Assembly: GCA_903813345.2 (NCBI GenBank)
Contig: CAIIXF020000009.1
Coordinates: 35,335,759-35,399,758, forward strand
DNA from: Owenia fusiformis
Lineage: Eukaryota > Annelida > Polychaeta > Sabellida > Oweniidae
DNA length: 64,000 nucleotides
Direction of reading: 5' to 3'
The notes beneath the pieces are model-generated. The model ran no database searches, had not been told where the DNA came from, and was given only the letters and a program-made list of their open reading frames with translations. The position numbers and the translations under genes are program-made. Below, one piece after another: positions 1-31,050 of this stretch (position 1 is the stretch's first letter; each line of letters starts with the position of its first letter).

Positions 1-112
1 TCGTACAGTCTCTAGAACGTTAAACGAACAAGTGACACTGCACATGTTAGGAGCGTAGGCATTTTGCTGATTGCTGTTTAAGTACTTGCAATTGGTTCTG
101 GTTTCACTCTCT

Positions 113-293
113 AAGAAATTTCAACTTTTTTTAAAAAATGGCGGGAAATTTGAATATTTGAGAAATGAAATGCTCACAACTTTTTTTCAAAAAATCTTTT
201 TTGTTCAAAAATCTCTAAAATCACTTTTTAAGTCCTGACAAATAGTAAATGAATGATAAAAAAATATTTTCAAACTTTAGACGGGGACTTTAA
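113..293 (+). mobile_element. Truncated TTAA-type MITE (same family as 26082-26920)
   Basis: About 180 bp, from AAATTTCAACTTTTTTT to GGGGACT followed by TTAA (290-293), are nearly identical to the 3' end of the longer element ending at 26920. The left end is missing. The terminal GGGGACT-TTAA agrees with a TTAA target site. Confidence 0.75.
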
Positions 294-504
294 CGATCTT
301 AAAAGTTACTTTATAGTAAAAAAAATGTCTGGCTTAATCATCTGACAAATGCTTTTAAATATGTAGTTAATTTAAATGTCTGGAAGATCCATGTACACTA
401 CCAGACTACACAGTATTTGTGTTCCAATGTGTCAAAAGTGATTCCAATTAAAAGGCTTTGGTATAGTCTATAGTGAAATCAAAATTTCCTTTCCTTTCCC
501 ATAT

Positions 505-675
505 CCCATGCTCAAAACTGCCCTTTTAGAAATACCTCATGCCCAAAAATTTCCTTTTAGGAATACCTCATGCCAAAAATTTGCTTTTCTGAACACCTTA
601 TGCCAAAAAATTCATTTTAGGAATACCCCATGCCCAAAAATATCTTTTTGGGAATACCCCTTGCCCAACAATGCC
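505..675. repeat. Minisatellite, 30-31 bp unit, about 5.5 copies
   Basis: Units begin ATGCCCAAAAATTT and end GGAATACCYC, at about 509, 539, 570, 600, 630 and 661. The array lies in the last intron of the canopy-like gene and stops about 50 bases before its final exon, next to the branch-point region. It stays open on the plus strand and so gives a spurious small ORF rich in the repeated peptide NTPCPKISF. Confidence 0.8.
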
Positions 676-723
676 ACATCTAACTTTACCTCATAAGTTG
701 ATGTTCATTTCTTCCTTTTCCAG

Positions 724-892
724 ATTGATGGCCATGTGTGATGACTATGTAGGTGAAATAGGAGAGGATGAGATCTATGAGGCCTACACCAAGAATCCAA
801 AATCACTTGTAAAGTTTGAAGACTATCTATGCAGAGGAGAGGGAATATTATCACGATGCTCTAAGTTTGATCCGTCCAAGGATGAGTTATGA
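724..892 (+). CDS. Terminal exon of a canopy-family (CNPY3/4-like) ER protein, partial gene
   Basis: Canopy proteins are small saposin-fold, disulfide-bonded proteins of the ER lumen; CNPY3/4 assist folding and surface delivery of client receptors such as Toll-like receptors. Only the last exon lies here; the rest is off the left edge. A pyrimidine-rich tract ending in CAG at 721-723 is the acceptor. One base completes a split codon, then 55 codons run to a TGA at 890-892. The peptide has the C-terminal canopy pattern: a Cys followed by an acidic segment (CDDYVGEIGEDEIYEAY), then LVKFEDYLCRGEGIL and a further Cys. This resembles the segment around EDSLQEFLC or QPLQNFLC in vertebrate CNPY3/4. 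It ends in exact KDEL, an ER-retrieval signal, which fits the family's location. The family call rests on remembered motif similarity over a short segment, so another KDEL-tailed ER protein is possible. Confidence 0.6.
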
Positions 893-1830
893 TGTGTATG
901 ACTGATATTAGGATTTTCACATATCACCAGATCAGTTATTCATTTTGAGTTTCTTTCTTTTCTTAGATATATGTTTAGATGTGTCAACACATGTTACTAC
1001 TTAAAGACAACTCCATCAAGTAAGCAGTGGAGTAAAATGTGCCAGGGAGTTATAGAGGGATTATTGCTCATTTGAGAAAAAATATCATTAATTAACACTG
1101 ACTGTTAACTTCCAATATGTGTGTTTTAATTTCATTTTATTTTCATTACAACTATGTGGGAAAGTATGACCTCATTTAGTAATTATTATAAAATGGTAAC
1201 TGAAAAAAGGCATAAAACAATCCTCAAAATACTCAAATAATATACAGCTAAAACATTGTAAATTTTTAATTCAGGAAACAATTTAATTGTTTTGATAGCT
1301 TTGTAAATAGTTTCTATAAAAAAATGTAAAGAAATGTTTGTGGTAAGATGCGTGGAAGAAAAACATGTGTGCTAGAAAACTAGGAACACAGAATGTGGTA
1401 AACAGTGCAATCAAATAATTTAATAGAACAAAACTCATACTGCGCCATCTTTCTTAGTAAGATTATGCAAATGCATGTGATCAGTTCTTCATACAACAGG
1501 CCTAGATTTTATAGGAGTATAAATGTAAACTGGTGCTTGGTGTAGAACCTCACTAACTCAAAGATGTTAAGCATTCCATAATATAGATACAGTATAGGGT
1601 TACCATGGCAACATGCAATGTAAATATACATATGTATGTTCAAAAATACCTGTATATGAATCATATACTTAATTCCAAGTATGATGTGCGGAAAAAGGTA
1701 GATTCAGTTTTTTCTGATTTTTGGAAATCTTGGATCATACATGTAAATCCATACATTAATAAAGTTGATGATTATTGTTGTTTTACAAATAAATATACAT
1801 TAAAAAATGTAGAATTACTGTTGTTTTGAT
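893..1830 (+). other. Probable 3' UTR of the canopy-like gene
   Basis: No coding signal follows the KDEL stop codon. Canonical AATAAA hexamers occur at 1758-1763 and 1788-1793, in AT-rich sequence, and are the first clear poly(A) signals I see downstream. A 3' UTR of about 0.9 kb is plausible. The two hexamers 30 bases apart could give alternative ends. Confidence 0.35.
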
Positions 1831-2265
1831 TTTAGAAGATGCAGTTAACAAGTCAAACATACTAGTTTTCTGCATGAAAATAATCAGAATTCTGAAAGAA
1901 AAAAGGAAATACTGCAAGGTGAAAATTTAAATTCTGCAATTTTTCTATATCACGATTCAATCAATTTTCTTTACGAATCTATCCATTTTTGACTTGTTTA
2001 AAATCCCATACAAAAACAATAAACAGACACTACAGATACCTCATTTTCCAACAATAATTTCAACCAAACATATACTAATAATAAAAAAGAAATGCAACAT
2101 GAAAATAAATATTCTCCAAAGTTGGAAATTTCTCTACATAAATTACTTTAGTCTAGTAGCCATTAACAAGCACTATTGATGGTGTTAATATAGATTTCTA
2201 GCTATCGTGCTGGTGCACCATCTAGTAGACAAAATATAGATAATTTTTATGTAGCTACCAAAAGT

Positions 2266-2611
2266 GGTGACATATTGTTGTCTCCAACTTTTTTGTGGAT
2301 GGCATTCTGTAGGGGTCTGTTAGCATCTGTTACAAATGTGTTTGGCATCTGTAACAAATGACAGGTGGTGACATTTTGAATGTTCATGCCTTGTTATTTC
2401 CATGAAAGGGGATTCGGGATCCCAAGAAGTGTGCATTGTCTCACAGTTCAGACGCATTTCAAATTCCAGGTGTATTGCATTGTTATTACTTGTACTTTTA
2501 TGGTCTTTTTCAAAAATAAACTAAACAAGGTATTCACATGCAAAATATCACTACCTGTCATTTGTTACATACAAAACACGAAAAAGTTAGAGACTAACAA
2601 TATTTCACCAC
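2266..2611. mobile_element. Foldback (inverted-repeat) element downstream of the canopy-like gene
   Basis: About 31 bp at 2266-2296 (starting GTGGTGACATATTG) is the imperfect reverse complement of 2581-2611. A second, inner pair is perfect over 17 bp (2350-2366 and 2553-2569). The two nested inverted pairs suggest a small non-autonomous TIR element. No coding sequence and no clear target duplication were found. Confidence 0.5.
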
Positions 2612-2659
2612 TTCTGGGTGGTGACATAAAAACCAGAATACCTTGCACTTGTGGCTAGT

Positions 2660-3468
2660 TGCAAGTTACATAACATAACAATTTTTTTTATTATTTGACA
2701 GATTTTTATTTTTGAAATGTAATATCATCAGGCATATATATACTGTACATGTGTGTAAATTATCAAAAATATTTACCCCTTATTTATAGCTCACCCTGTA
2801 TCATTCAATATAATAAATACATGATGGTTATCATGGTTGCCATGGCAACATAGAGTGCAAAATCGGCAAGTGTATATGTATATTCATGTACTGTACAGTG
2901 AAAAATATCAGAATCACAAACATGTCCCCCCTGAATACTCAAATGTGTTAAGAACACGAACATATTTGAAAACACAGAACACAGATTGTCTTAATTAGAC
3001 ATTACATTGCCAAGATATCTTCACCATGTTACGGGAAGGGGGGGGGGGTAAAATGTAACCTTGGTAAAAGCCACCCCCTGGCTAAAATTCTTTCAAAAGC
3101 ATGCAGTATTTCACCATTCTGAGCACTTTCCAAGTGATTTTGGCCATTTATGGGCCAACGTTGTTCAAAATGAGAACCCCTTGGAATTTTTTAAAAAGAG
3201 AATCCCCCTTTCCTTGGTAAAAGCTAGATACCAGCCTGTACAAGTTAGGCTGTTAACAGTCTAGAAAATATGCATCATAGTAGTAGATTGCGAAAAAATT
3301 AATTAGCTCATTAACATCTTACATTTACATATATGTATGACTAGGGGGGAAGTGTACAGCATGAATTTGAAATATTTTTTACTATGTGGGCAAACAGCAT
3401 TGTCTATTCATTGAACTACAGATGTACAGGTATTTTTATGAAGAATTATTGCTTAATTGACTGTGATC
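2660..3468. other. Intergenic stretch between convergent genes
   Basis: AT-rich sequence between the canopy-like gene (+) and the renalase stop codon (-). It includes a run of ten G at about 3039-3048. Part of it may be renalase 3' UTR, although I see no convincing AATAAA on the minus strand close to the stop. No gene recognised. Confidence 0.4.
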
Positions 3469-23691
<20,223 letters not shown>

Positions 23692-23768
23692 TGTAGAGAC
23701 GATCATTTGAGTTAAAACCCAAGAAAATGTAAACTTTTAAAGATTTTATTAACTACAAACGGGCGCAG

Positions 23769-23792
23769 ACATATTGGATCGTGACGTCACTG
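23769..23792 (-). promoter_or_regulatory. Putative renalase core promoter: CRE octamer plus CCAAT box
   Basis: TGACGTCA, the palindromic cAMP-response element, lies at 23782-23789, about 90 bp upstream of the renalase ATG. On the gene's strand it is followed by a CCAAT box at about 23772-23776. This spacing is typical of CREB/ATF and NF-Y promoter-proximal sites. No TATA box is evident. Function is inferred from motif and position only. Confidence 0.45.
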
Positions 23793-23887
23793 CACGAAAA
23801 TACCTTTCTACACAGAGTTACCCGGGTTTAAGCATTTCCCAAATCTCTTACTCCGTCGGCTGAAAATGGATATACGATAGGCGTAGC

Positions 23888-24735
23888 GAGGCAGGGGCGG
23901 ATCTGGGAACCAACAAGGGTGGGGGGGGGGGAAATTTCAGGTCAGAGAAAAAACTTCCGCCCATAAAACCCAAAAGTGGGCCCAAATTATGAAATTTTGA
24001 GGCCCATTTCCACGGACGTCAAGTAAGTTTCTGGCGAAAGCCGGAGCATAGATTATTTAGAGGACTGGAAACCAGAATGACCTACCTTTTTATTTCCCGA
24101 ATCTCGCCTGAAATTAGCTCATCTTGGTGACTGTAACCTGTATATCTGTATTAATAGAGTCTTTTTGTATCGCATCTGCCTCAATTTTAAAGTTTAATTG
24201 GTATCTTTAATATGATTTCACTGTTTTTGTAGACTGGTACGATTAAGCCAAGCAAATGGCAGCTGATTTGTTCAAAGTACTTTTAGTACTAATTATCGCA
24301 AATGACAATAATTTTGGAAACAAAATTATACTAAATAGATTACTAAGCATCTAAGGTAAGTAAAACTAGATGAACAACTGAGTCAATAGTGAGAAATAGG
24401 CCAAAATGAACTGCCAGAATTGAAATAGACTGCCATCTTGTTTCCAGTCCTCTAAATAATCTATGCTCCAGCTTTCGCCAGAAACGTACTTGACGTCCGT
24501 GCCCATTTCCTTCAAAATTTGGCCTGAACTTTAAAAATAAGGCCTTAAAAGGCCCAGTTATAACCAAAAAGGCCCTTTTTAGTGCCCTGGGGCCTTTTGT
24601 TCGCCCAAATTTTTGCTTGGGCCCAATTTTTTCTGGGCCCGCCCAAGGGGGGGGGGCGTGCCCCCAGGCCCCCAAGATCCTCCACGATACGAGGGGTGCG
24701 ATAGGTGCATCCCTCATACCCTTTGCATCCCCCTG
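23888..24735. mobile_element. GGGCCC-rich MITE, copy 1, split by a nested insertion
   Basis: Begins GGGGCGGATCTGGGAACC and runs through GGCCCATTT; it resumes at 24501 with GCCCATTTCC and continues through many AAGGCCC/GGGCCC blocks to about 24735. Relatives are at 32045-32330 (inverted) and 52982-53197. The start is shared by all copies. The far end here (CCTCATACCC...CTACGTCC) differs from the others. Confidence 0.7.
24012..24500. mobile_element. Foldback element with about 61-bp TIRs and an exact 10-bp target duplication
   Basis: The left end ACGGACGTCAAGTAAGTTTC (24012 on) and the reverse complement of the right end ACGGACGTCAAGTACGTTTC match over about 61 bp with two mismatches. GCCCATTTCC flanks it at 24002-24011 and again at 24501-24510. 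Length is 489 bp, with about 370 bp of non-coding interior. Long TIRs with a 9-10 bp duplication suggest a Mutator-like (MULE) origin, which is an inference. Near-identical arms indicate recent insertion. Confidence 0.9.
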
Positions 24736-25134
24736 GCTACGTCCATGCCCTATATACTAGGCCCGGGATACTAGGCTTACTAGTAATGGTATCAATACCC
24801 GGGCGTTATCAGTAGCATATAACGATATCCACCCAGTTGCTGGACCAAATGATGCATCATCGTTATCGAACATACCCCCCCCCCCCTTACTTGGTAATAC
24901 CTTGCAATGCATAAAGATGGTGAAACTCTAAAATGTCTCGGTTGCTAAACGCTGAACTTTTAATTTGTTTTTCATGTTTTAGTCATCTTGGATTTCTAAG
25001 ATTTGTTTTGATCTTATTTTACTGCAAGTGATCTAAATTCCAAGCAAACACAGATCATGATAGCTCACAACCTTCTCAGCACTGTAGGAGTTCCTTTTAA
25101 GACAGTTGATGGTTATTTGAAAACAGAAAGGTCT

Positions 25135-25275
25135 AATGCGTCCCATACTGATCAGTGTTCGAATGATGCACATAGACATAATAAATCCTCGAATGATGCG
25201 CATAGTATAAGTGTTCGAATGCATGATGTGTATCTATAGTATAATAAGTGTTCGAATGATGCGCATAGAGTAATA
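25135..25275. repeat. Irregular tandem repeat of GTGTTCGAATGATGCGCATAG
   Basis: Four to five copies of a roughly 21-base unit with variable spacers. A related copy (GTGTTCGTATGATGCACAAG) follows at about 25382. Confidence 0.7.
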
Positions 25276-25319
25276 AGTGTTAACCTACGCGCACAGTCTA
25301 GTTATAAACTATTAATTGA

Positions 25320-25555
25320 TAAGTTATAAGACGAAGCTCTCTTTCAAGAAGTGAAGTCGAACGAATGCAAAGGGTAAATAAGTGTTCGTATGATGCACAA
25401 GGTAACATCATGATAAACCATGGCATTACTTCTCAGCCATGAGAGCAATGTTTTGTTTGCCCACATGCAGAGTCTAGTTCTAAATTACCCTCGAGTGCGG
25501 ATGAAGCTCTCTTTTACGAAGCGAAGTCAAACGACTGCAAACGGTACTATGTTTT
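25320..25555. repeat. Duplicated 50-bp motif shared with the Tigger relic
   Basis: GACGAAGCTCTCTTTC followed by AAGTGAAGTCGAACG and ATGCAAAGGGTA (about 25326-25377) recurs at about 25500-25547. It also occurs in reverse orientation inside the Tigger relic (about 12393-12440). A CAGAGTCTAGTT motif precedes both copies here. It is probably subterminal DNA of a related Tigger element. Confidence 0.65.
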
Positions 25556-26081
25556 GTTTTAAGTGAAACATAAAAGTCTGAAGAGTATAAGAATTACAAG
25601 GTTATACCGATAAAAGATCATCCATTTAAACAAAGCAATGTAATTGATTACAATTTGCGATGTCTGAGGAGACAATAAAAGAACTTGTTGCTTTTAAAAT
25701 GCCATTTGAAGAAGAGGGATGGATAACGAATTATCCTTAACACTGTAAAGTCAATTAAATGTGATCTAAAGTAATTGAGTTGCAACCTTTAATTCTAAGA
25801 TAGGTGAAGTAAGTTAACCTATTTTCTCCTTTGGAAAAGAAAGTTCAGTCGTCTATCGGTTTGATCTTGCATATAAATTATCAGGTGCACAACCCAAAGA
25901 CTGCCTATACTATGAAAAATGTTCTCTAGATTCGCCCTTGCTTTGATATTTTGCATTTCGAATATTTGTTTCAATTCATCCAGAACGGCATTCGATTGCA
26001 ATTTGAACTCTTCTGATATTACTTTATTTTTTCTCCCTGTATGAATAGAACAACATTTCCATTTCCATTATTCTCTTTAAC

Positions 26082-26920
26082 TTAAAGGCCCCATGTAAAG
26101 TTTAAACCACTTTGGCTTATATTGTATTCTTACCCAATGTTATCAAAGTGTGATATGTGAAACTTTTTTTTTTAATTTCAAAAAGTGGTTTTTGATAGAC
26201 TTTTTGTTCCAAAATTTGTGAATTTATTTAAAACCAACTTTTAGAGGTCACTCATATCTTCTAATTAGCCACAATTCATACCAATGCATGGCATTCATCC
26301 TCCCATGTTTTTTGCCGAAAAATTAAGAAAATCGGTTGATAAACAAGCGAGAAATGAACTTATCAGTGCATGAAAATGGTTCTGAGAAAAATGCATTTCA
26401 AAATTTTAGTTCTCATAGAAACCAATGGTACAATGATATCTAAAACATAATTTATACTTCCTTTTAACCTGGTTAGACAATCAACATTGGTTTTTTATGA
26501 AAGTCTAGCATATTTAGAAAAGATTGACATCGAAAAAAGAAATTCTATTTTTTTCAAAAAGTTTTGGTTACCTTAGTGACATCACTAATGTTTCAAAATA
26601 TTTTTGATATGCTAAAACAGTGAAGTGGCCCATTAAATATGGCATTTTATTATTGAAATAGTGTGTCCTTTGTTCAATCTTTGCATTGGTGTTAAAAAGA
26701 TAATCTTTTTTGAAATGCATTAAGAAATATTTGATGATTAAGAAATTTCAACTTTTTTTGAAAAATGGCGGGAAATTTGAATATTTGAGAAATGAAATGC
26801 TCACAACTTTTTTTTCAAAAAAATTGTTTGTTCAAAAATCTCTAAAATCACTTTTTAAGTCCTGACAAATAGTAAATGAATGATAAAAAAATATTTTCAA
26901 ACTTTAGACGGGGACTTTAA
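26082..26920 (+). mobile_element. TTAA-flanked MITE of a second family, about 835 bp
   Basis: TTAA (26082-26085), then AGGCCCCATGTAAAGTTT; the right end, reverse complemented, is AGTCCCCGTCTAAAGTTT next to TTAA (26917-26920). Terminal repeats are 18 bp with four mismatches. The 3' 180 bp is repeated at 113-293. Termini resemble those at 16168 and 17785 (TTAAAGGCCC), so the families may share a transposase. TTAA targeting is known for piggyBac and Kolobok elements; which applies here is undecided. Confidence 0.85.
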
Positions 26921-26922
26921 GT

Positions 26923-28870
26923 TTTTTAATAGCTACCGTAATAACGCATTTTGTTTATAGCCTTACAACAAGATCCAAAAGCGTAGAGTCGCATATAAAT
27001 ATTTCATTCAATGAATTATAATCCATTGGCTTTTATATCGCTGCAGTCTCCCGGACATTTGTTTCAATTTACACAGAATAGGAATAACTTTTACATTAGC
27101 CCATAGACGTTCACTCACTATTTACACACCTCAATGGTTAGCCTATCGATATTAAGTTCAGTCAACTTTATCTGCCATTACTAGTATATTTGATTTTCTG
27201 TTATAATTTCGAACGATCCAGAAAAAAATCACAAGCTTGTAATAATACTAGAGAACTGCCTAGTATTATGAAAAAAGTGCAATAACAAATCAAACTGTTT
27301 TTTCCTATTAAAAAAAGCCGTTTTAAATCAAAACGTTCTGCACCAATAACCATCCACGTCATACGCATATTGGAAATTTCTTAGGAAATATACAGAATTA
27401 AAAAGTCACTTGCTATTCTTTCTCTTGATCAGCCTCCACCCTCTCCAATAAACCCATTTTACATTTCTAGGCGCATCAATCAAGGGCGTTACAATACCCG
27501 GGAAATTATCGGTTCGTGCAGTACTTGTTTGTGATAGCGCCCTCTGTAGGTCACTGTGCTTATAGCCTACAGTAATACGGGGTAGGATATCGGGAATTCG
27601 GTCAGTTTCTATCCGTCGATTTCGCTATGAATTGAAGCAAGTGTGACCACTTTATCCACTTAAACAATTTGATAATTGATTAAATCTTTAAACAAAATCG
27701 ATAAACACGTTATACACTTCCTATCTCCTTAGAAATTAGCATGTATTTATGGATTGTGTTTTCGAACAAGGCTCGACCCATACCAATAGGGAAATCCTTA
27801 TGCTAATTAGTATGACGTCATATTTTCCTGGGGAATCCTAGATTTCAAAGCCTCAGTCTGTTATTGTGTCAAATGTAAACGCTCTTTTGCAGACAGAAAA
27901 TTGACAGATTAGCTTTTAACTTTCAGCTTTGATGTTTAAATATTCTGTATTTCTACCGGACTTCTTGCTGAATATCATATAATGTTATAACTTGATTTGG
28001 ACAATTGCCTGATTGATCATTCTGAAATTTTGATTGTGATTCATGATTGATTGGCAAGAAAAATAATTCCTATTGTTTTCCAGCGAAGTCAAAATGTTAC
28101 AGCATGAGTTATAATGTCGAGTTTGCATCATGTTAAATTCTGCTAGTGATTAGAAGTCCATGCACAAGCATACACATAAGAGACAAACACACCCAGGCTC
28201 CAGGCCGTGGATGGAAATATAAAACTATTTAAGGCACAAACTGGTATTAATAGACCGATATGTAGTGTCTGCCATGTATTGAAGGTAAACCAATCTGCAT
28301 TATTAATGTTTCTTCTATCAATACATGGATTGTGCAATAGAAAAGCAATGGCACAATCAAAAATGTGCATATCAATCGTGAATATCTCTCGGTTCAAAGC
28401 TTATTTCCAACAGAATCGTGTCAAAATATGTGTCTGAGTAACAGTTATACATTATAAGATCGCAAACTCTTACCAATTATCAGCCGAATGGCTCATTTTC
28501 AACGAAATGTCCTTAAGACAACAGCCCTGGGTCGCGCCTGAGACCAAAAACTACTTCAAATAGCCCTCCCCTAATTATATTGGATAATCACATTTATGCG
28601 TGCGTGCGCAGCTCATCCACTGAACGAAACGCCACTTCCCGCTGAAATCACCGGGTATTGATCTTTCCCTTGCATCAATCAAAAAAGGTTTTGTTAAGAC
28701 AAAAGTTATCCCACCTTCATGACGTCACAAAGTGTTTAAGATACGCAAAAATGACATTTTATTATTCACATAATAATACCTTTATATAATCTTTCCAACG
28801 GTGTATATAAATTACTCATCATCTCATCAACTATGGTATACGAAAGCAAGAAAAAGCAAACTCTAAGTGC
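26923..28870. other. Intergenic, no gene recognised
   Basis: AT-rich sequence with only short open frames on both strands (for example at 28143-28437), none resembling a known family. No repeat structure stood out. Confidence 0.4.
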
Positions 28871-28871
28871 A

Positions 28872-29185
28872 TACCAGTCAAGAAAAACAAACCCCATATA
28901 GCCCAAAACCTTGATCTAACGTGAAAAGAAACAATGTCTAATACCCCCTTTCTCCCCACCATTCAAGAACCAATATCATAATCCAAGACCAGAAGACCAA
29001 GGGACATTTCATTCCTACTGAAGTCATTACAATACATGTTGAAGAAAAAATTAGAAATTGATAACCAATACTCATAACCTCAAAAACAGGTAGATACAAG
29101 TACTTATACAAGGTAGAGCATTCAGTCTCAAATGATGTGGGATAGATAAAATCCAGTCTCCAAATCCATAGGCGTTTCAAAGGGT
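28872..29185. repeat. Dispersed repeat, copy 1 of 3
   Basis: Shared with 37330-37695: CAAGGGACATTTCAT, ACCAATACTCATAAC and CTCAAATGATGTGGGATAGA occur in the same order. A third, shorter copy is at about 48010-48125. No terminal repeats or coding sequence identified. Confidence 0.7.
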
Positions 29186-29199
29186 CAACATCCATTCAC

Positions 29200-30678
29200 A
29201 AAAGCCGTCGCCATAATCCATAAAACACAATTATTTTTTCATCAAGAGAAAACTATGGCTGGTTTCGATCCCTATTTCTCAACCATTAATGCCATAGTCG
29301 GGATACACCTCAAAAGGTGCCAAGTGAAAATATTGTGAGTTCAGCGCCAATGTCTTAAACAATTCCTACATCCTTCAGTAAAAGAAGCAGTGAACCATGA
29401 ATTAACCTAAATATTTTAATGCATTTAACAGCTCATTGACTTCCATTCTCTTATCGCTCTATCCATTTCCTGGCTAATAATGTAAAAGTACATCAATATC
29501 ATTGCATTTCTTATATTTTATTGCACCTATTTAAGTAATATCACAGACCAAAATATTGCATCAAAATGGCACCAAACATGAATTAATTTGTGTACATAAA
29601 GCTAAATGTAACTGGGTTGAGCTTTCCTTTAAATAACGACAAACATATTTTCTGCTTAAGTCGATTCTTGTATTACTATTCTCGGATAGTTATTCGAATA
29701 TTATATGGCCCATTGGTCCATTAAACTTCACTTTGGTCCAAAACTCTTAGAAACGAGCAAACAGTACTCAAGATTATGAAAATCAGAAATGCGGTATTTA
29801 ACTCTACCCCGGATACAGTATGTATGCATTCCATGCGATTAACACATTTATCACATCTACAAGAAGTGCTGTAATGAATAACATCGTAAATAAAAAGAAA
29901 CGTTAATATGTCTCCATACTGAGGCGTTTTATGAAATAGCAACACTGCTTGAAAGGCAAAATAGGATGCTCAGAATTCAATAGGCCCGATGGTACATTTT
30001 GAGGAAATGCTACACATCATGGTATACCAACCCCTCTCCACGACATTCTGTTTCTATGACTTCTATGGGGTAGCGAGTCAAACGTTGTCGCTTTGATGCC
30101 TTACGTATTTTGATAGTATAATATAGTCCAATAAGTTATAGTACAGTCTGGCATTTCTTGGCGTTGCAGTAGAAGCATTTGTAATCGAGGACGTGGAATA
30201 AAATGTTTCCCCGGGGGATGTTTCAGCATATTGATTGAACGTTGAATTCGGACCGATGGTATTTGGACAACTGGGAATCGAACCAATGGCATGTCGTCTG
30301 AAATATTACCCTTTTCCATTTCAAATCCATCTTGTCAGCCTTTTATCAACATATTGATGGTACAAGCGGTCTTGTTCGGCGGTATGTTATTTCGACACGG
30401 GTCTCGATTAGTACCCATGTTTTATTTACAAATATATCGTGTTACTCGAATGCATGTTGCGACTTATCAGTGGCATAGGTATTCGGACAGGCTATTTAAG
30501 AATCCAGGTGGTCTACCTGACAGCACCCCCAAGTAAGCAATCATGATTTGGTCTAATGTACACTTGTTATTTTCTTCTTACGGGACTGGCTTAGTTAGGC
30601 AGCGAGAGAATAACAAATCTGGCCCGACTATTTGGGAAAATTATCGGCTTGGACTAGTAGAAATACAATTCCTGTGTA
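29200..30678. other. Intergenic, no gene recognised
   Basis: No coding similarity and no repeat recognised. Overlapping short open frames around 30101-30536 on both strands lack family motifs. Confidence 0.4.
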
Positions 30679-30680
30679 TA

Positions 30681-31048
30681 CAGGGTGAACCAAAAAAGGT
30701 AACCCAAACATGAATGCATGAGGTGATGTTGATCTGACTACACACTCACAGATGTGTTAAGTGTTTCTGTTATCTCTGATGCTTCTAGGGTTGTATAGAT
30801 ATTATCTTTGAAATAGCCCCAAATATAAAATTCTTGGGGTTCATATTTGGTGATTTTGGCATGTTTCGGTATTTGGAGCACGTTTAGCTTAATAATAGTA
30901 AAATGCAAGCATATAATATGGCTATTTGGAATAGACCAGTGGAATGAATGAACATTGAACAAGGATCAATTGTACCAAAGAGGTCAAAGTCATGCTGGAT
31001 GACCGATTTACTAACATTTGCTTGGGTTACCTATTTTGGCTCACTCTG
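30681..31048. mobile_element. Mariner-type MITE with TA target duplication
   Basis: The left end CAGGGTGAACCAAAAAAGGT and the reverse complement of the right end CAGAGTGAGCCAAAATAGGT, both continuing AACCCAA, match over about 30 bp. TA flanks both sides (30679-30680 and 31049-31050). The 368-bp interior is non-coding. TA duplication and a CAGGGTG start fit Tc1/mariner non-autonomous elements. A partial relative starts near 50216. Confidence 0.8.
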
Positions 31049-31050
31049 TA

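Noticed and set aside
24343-24717. 124-codon minus-strand open frame
   Set aside because: It runs across the boundary of the nested foldback element and the GGGCCC-rich MITE, so it cannot be an ancestral gene.
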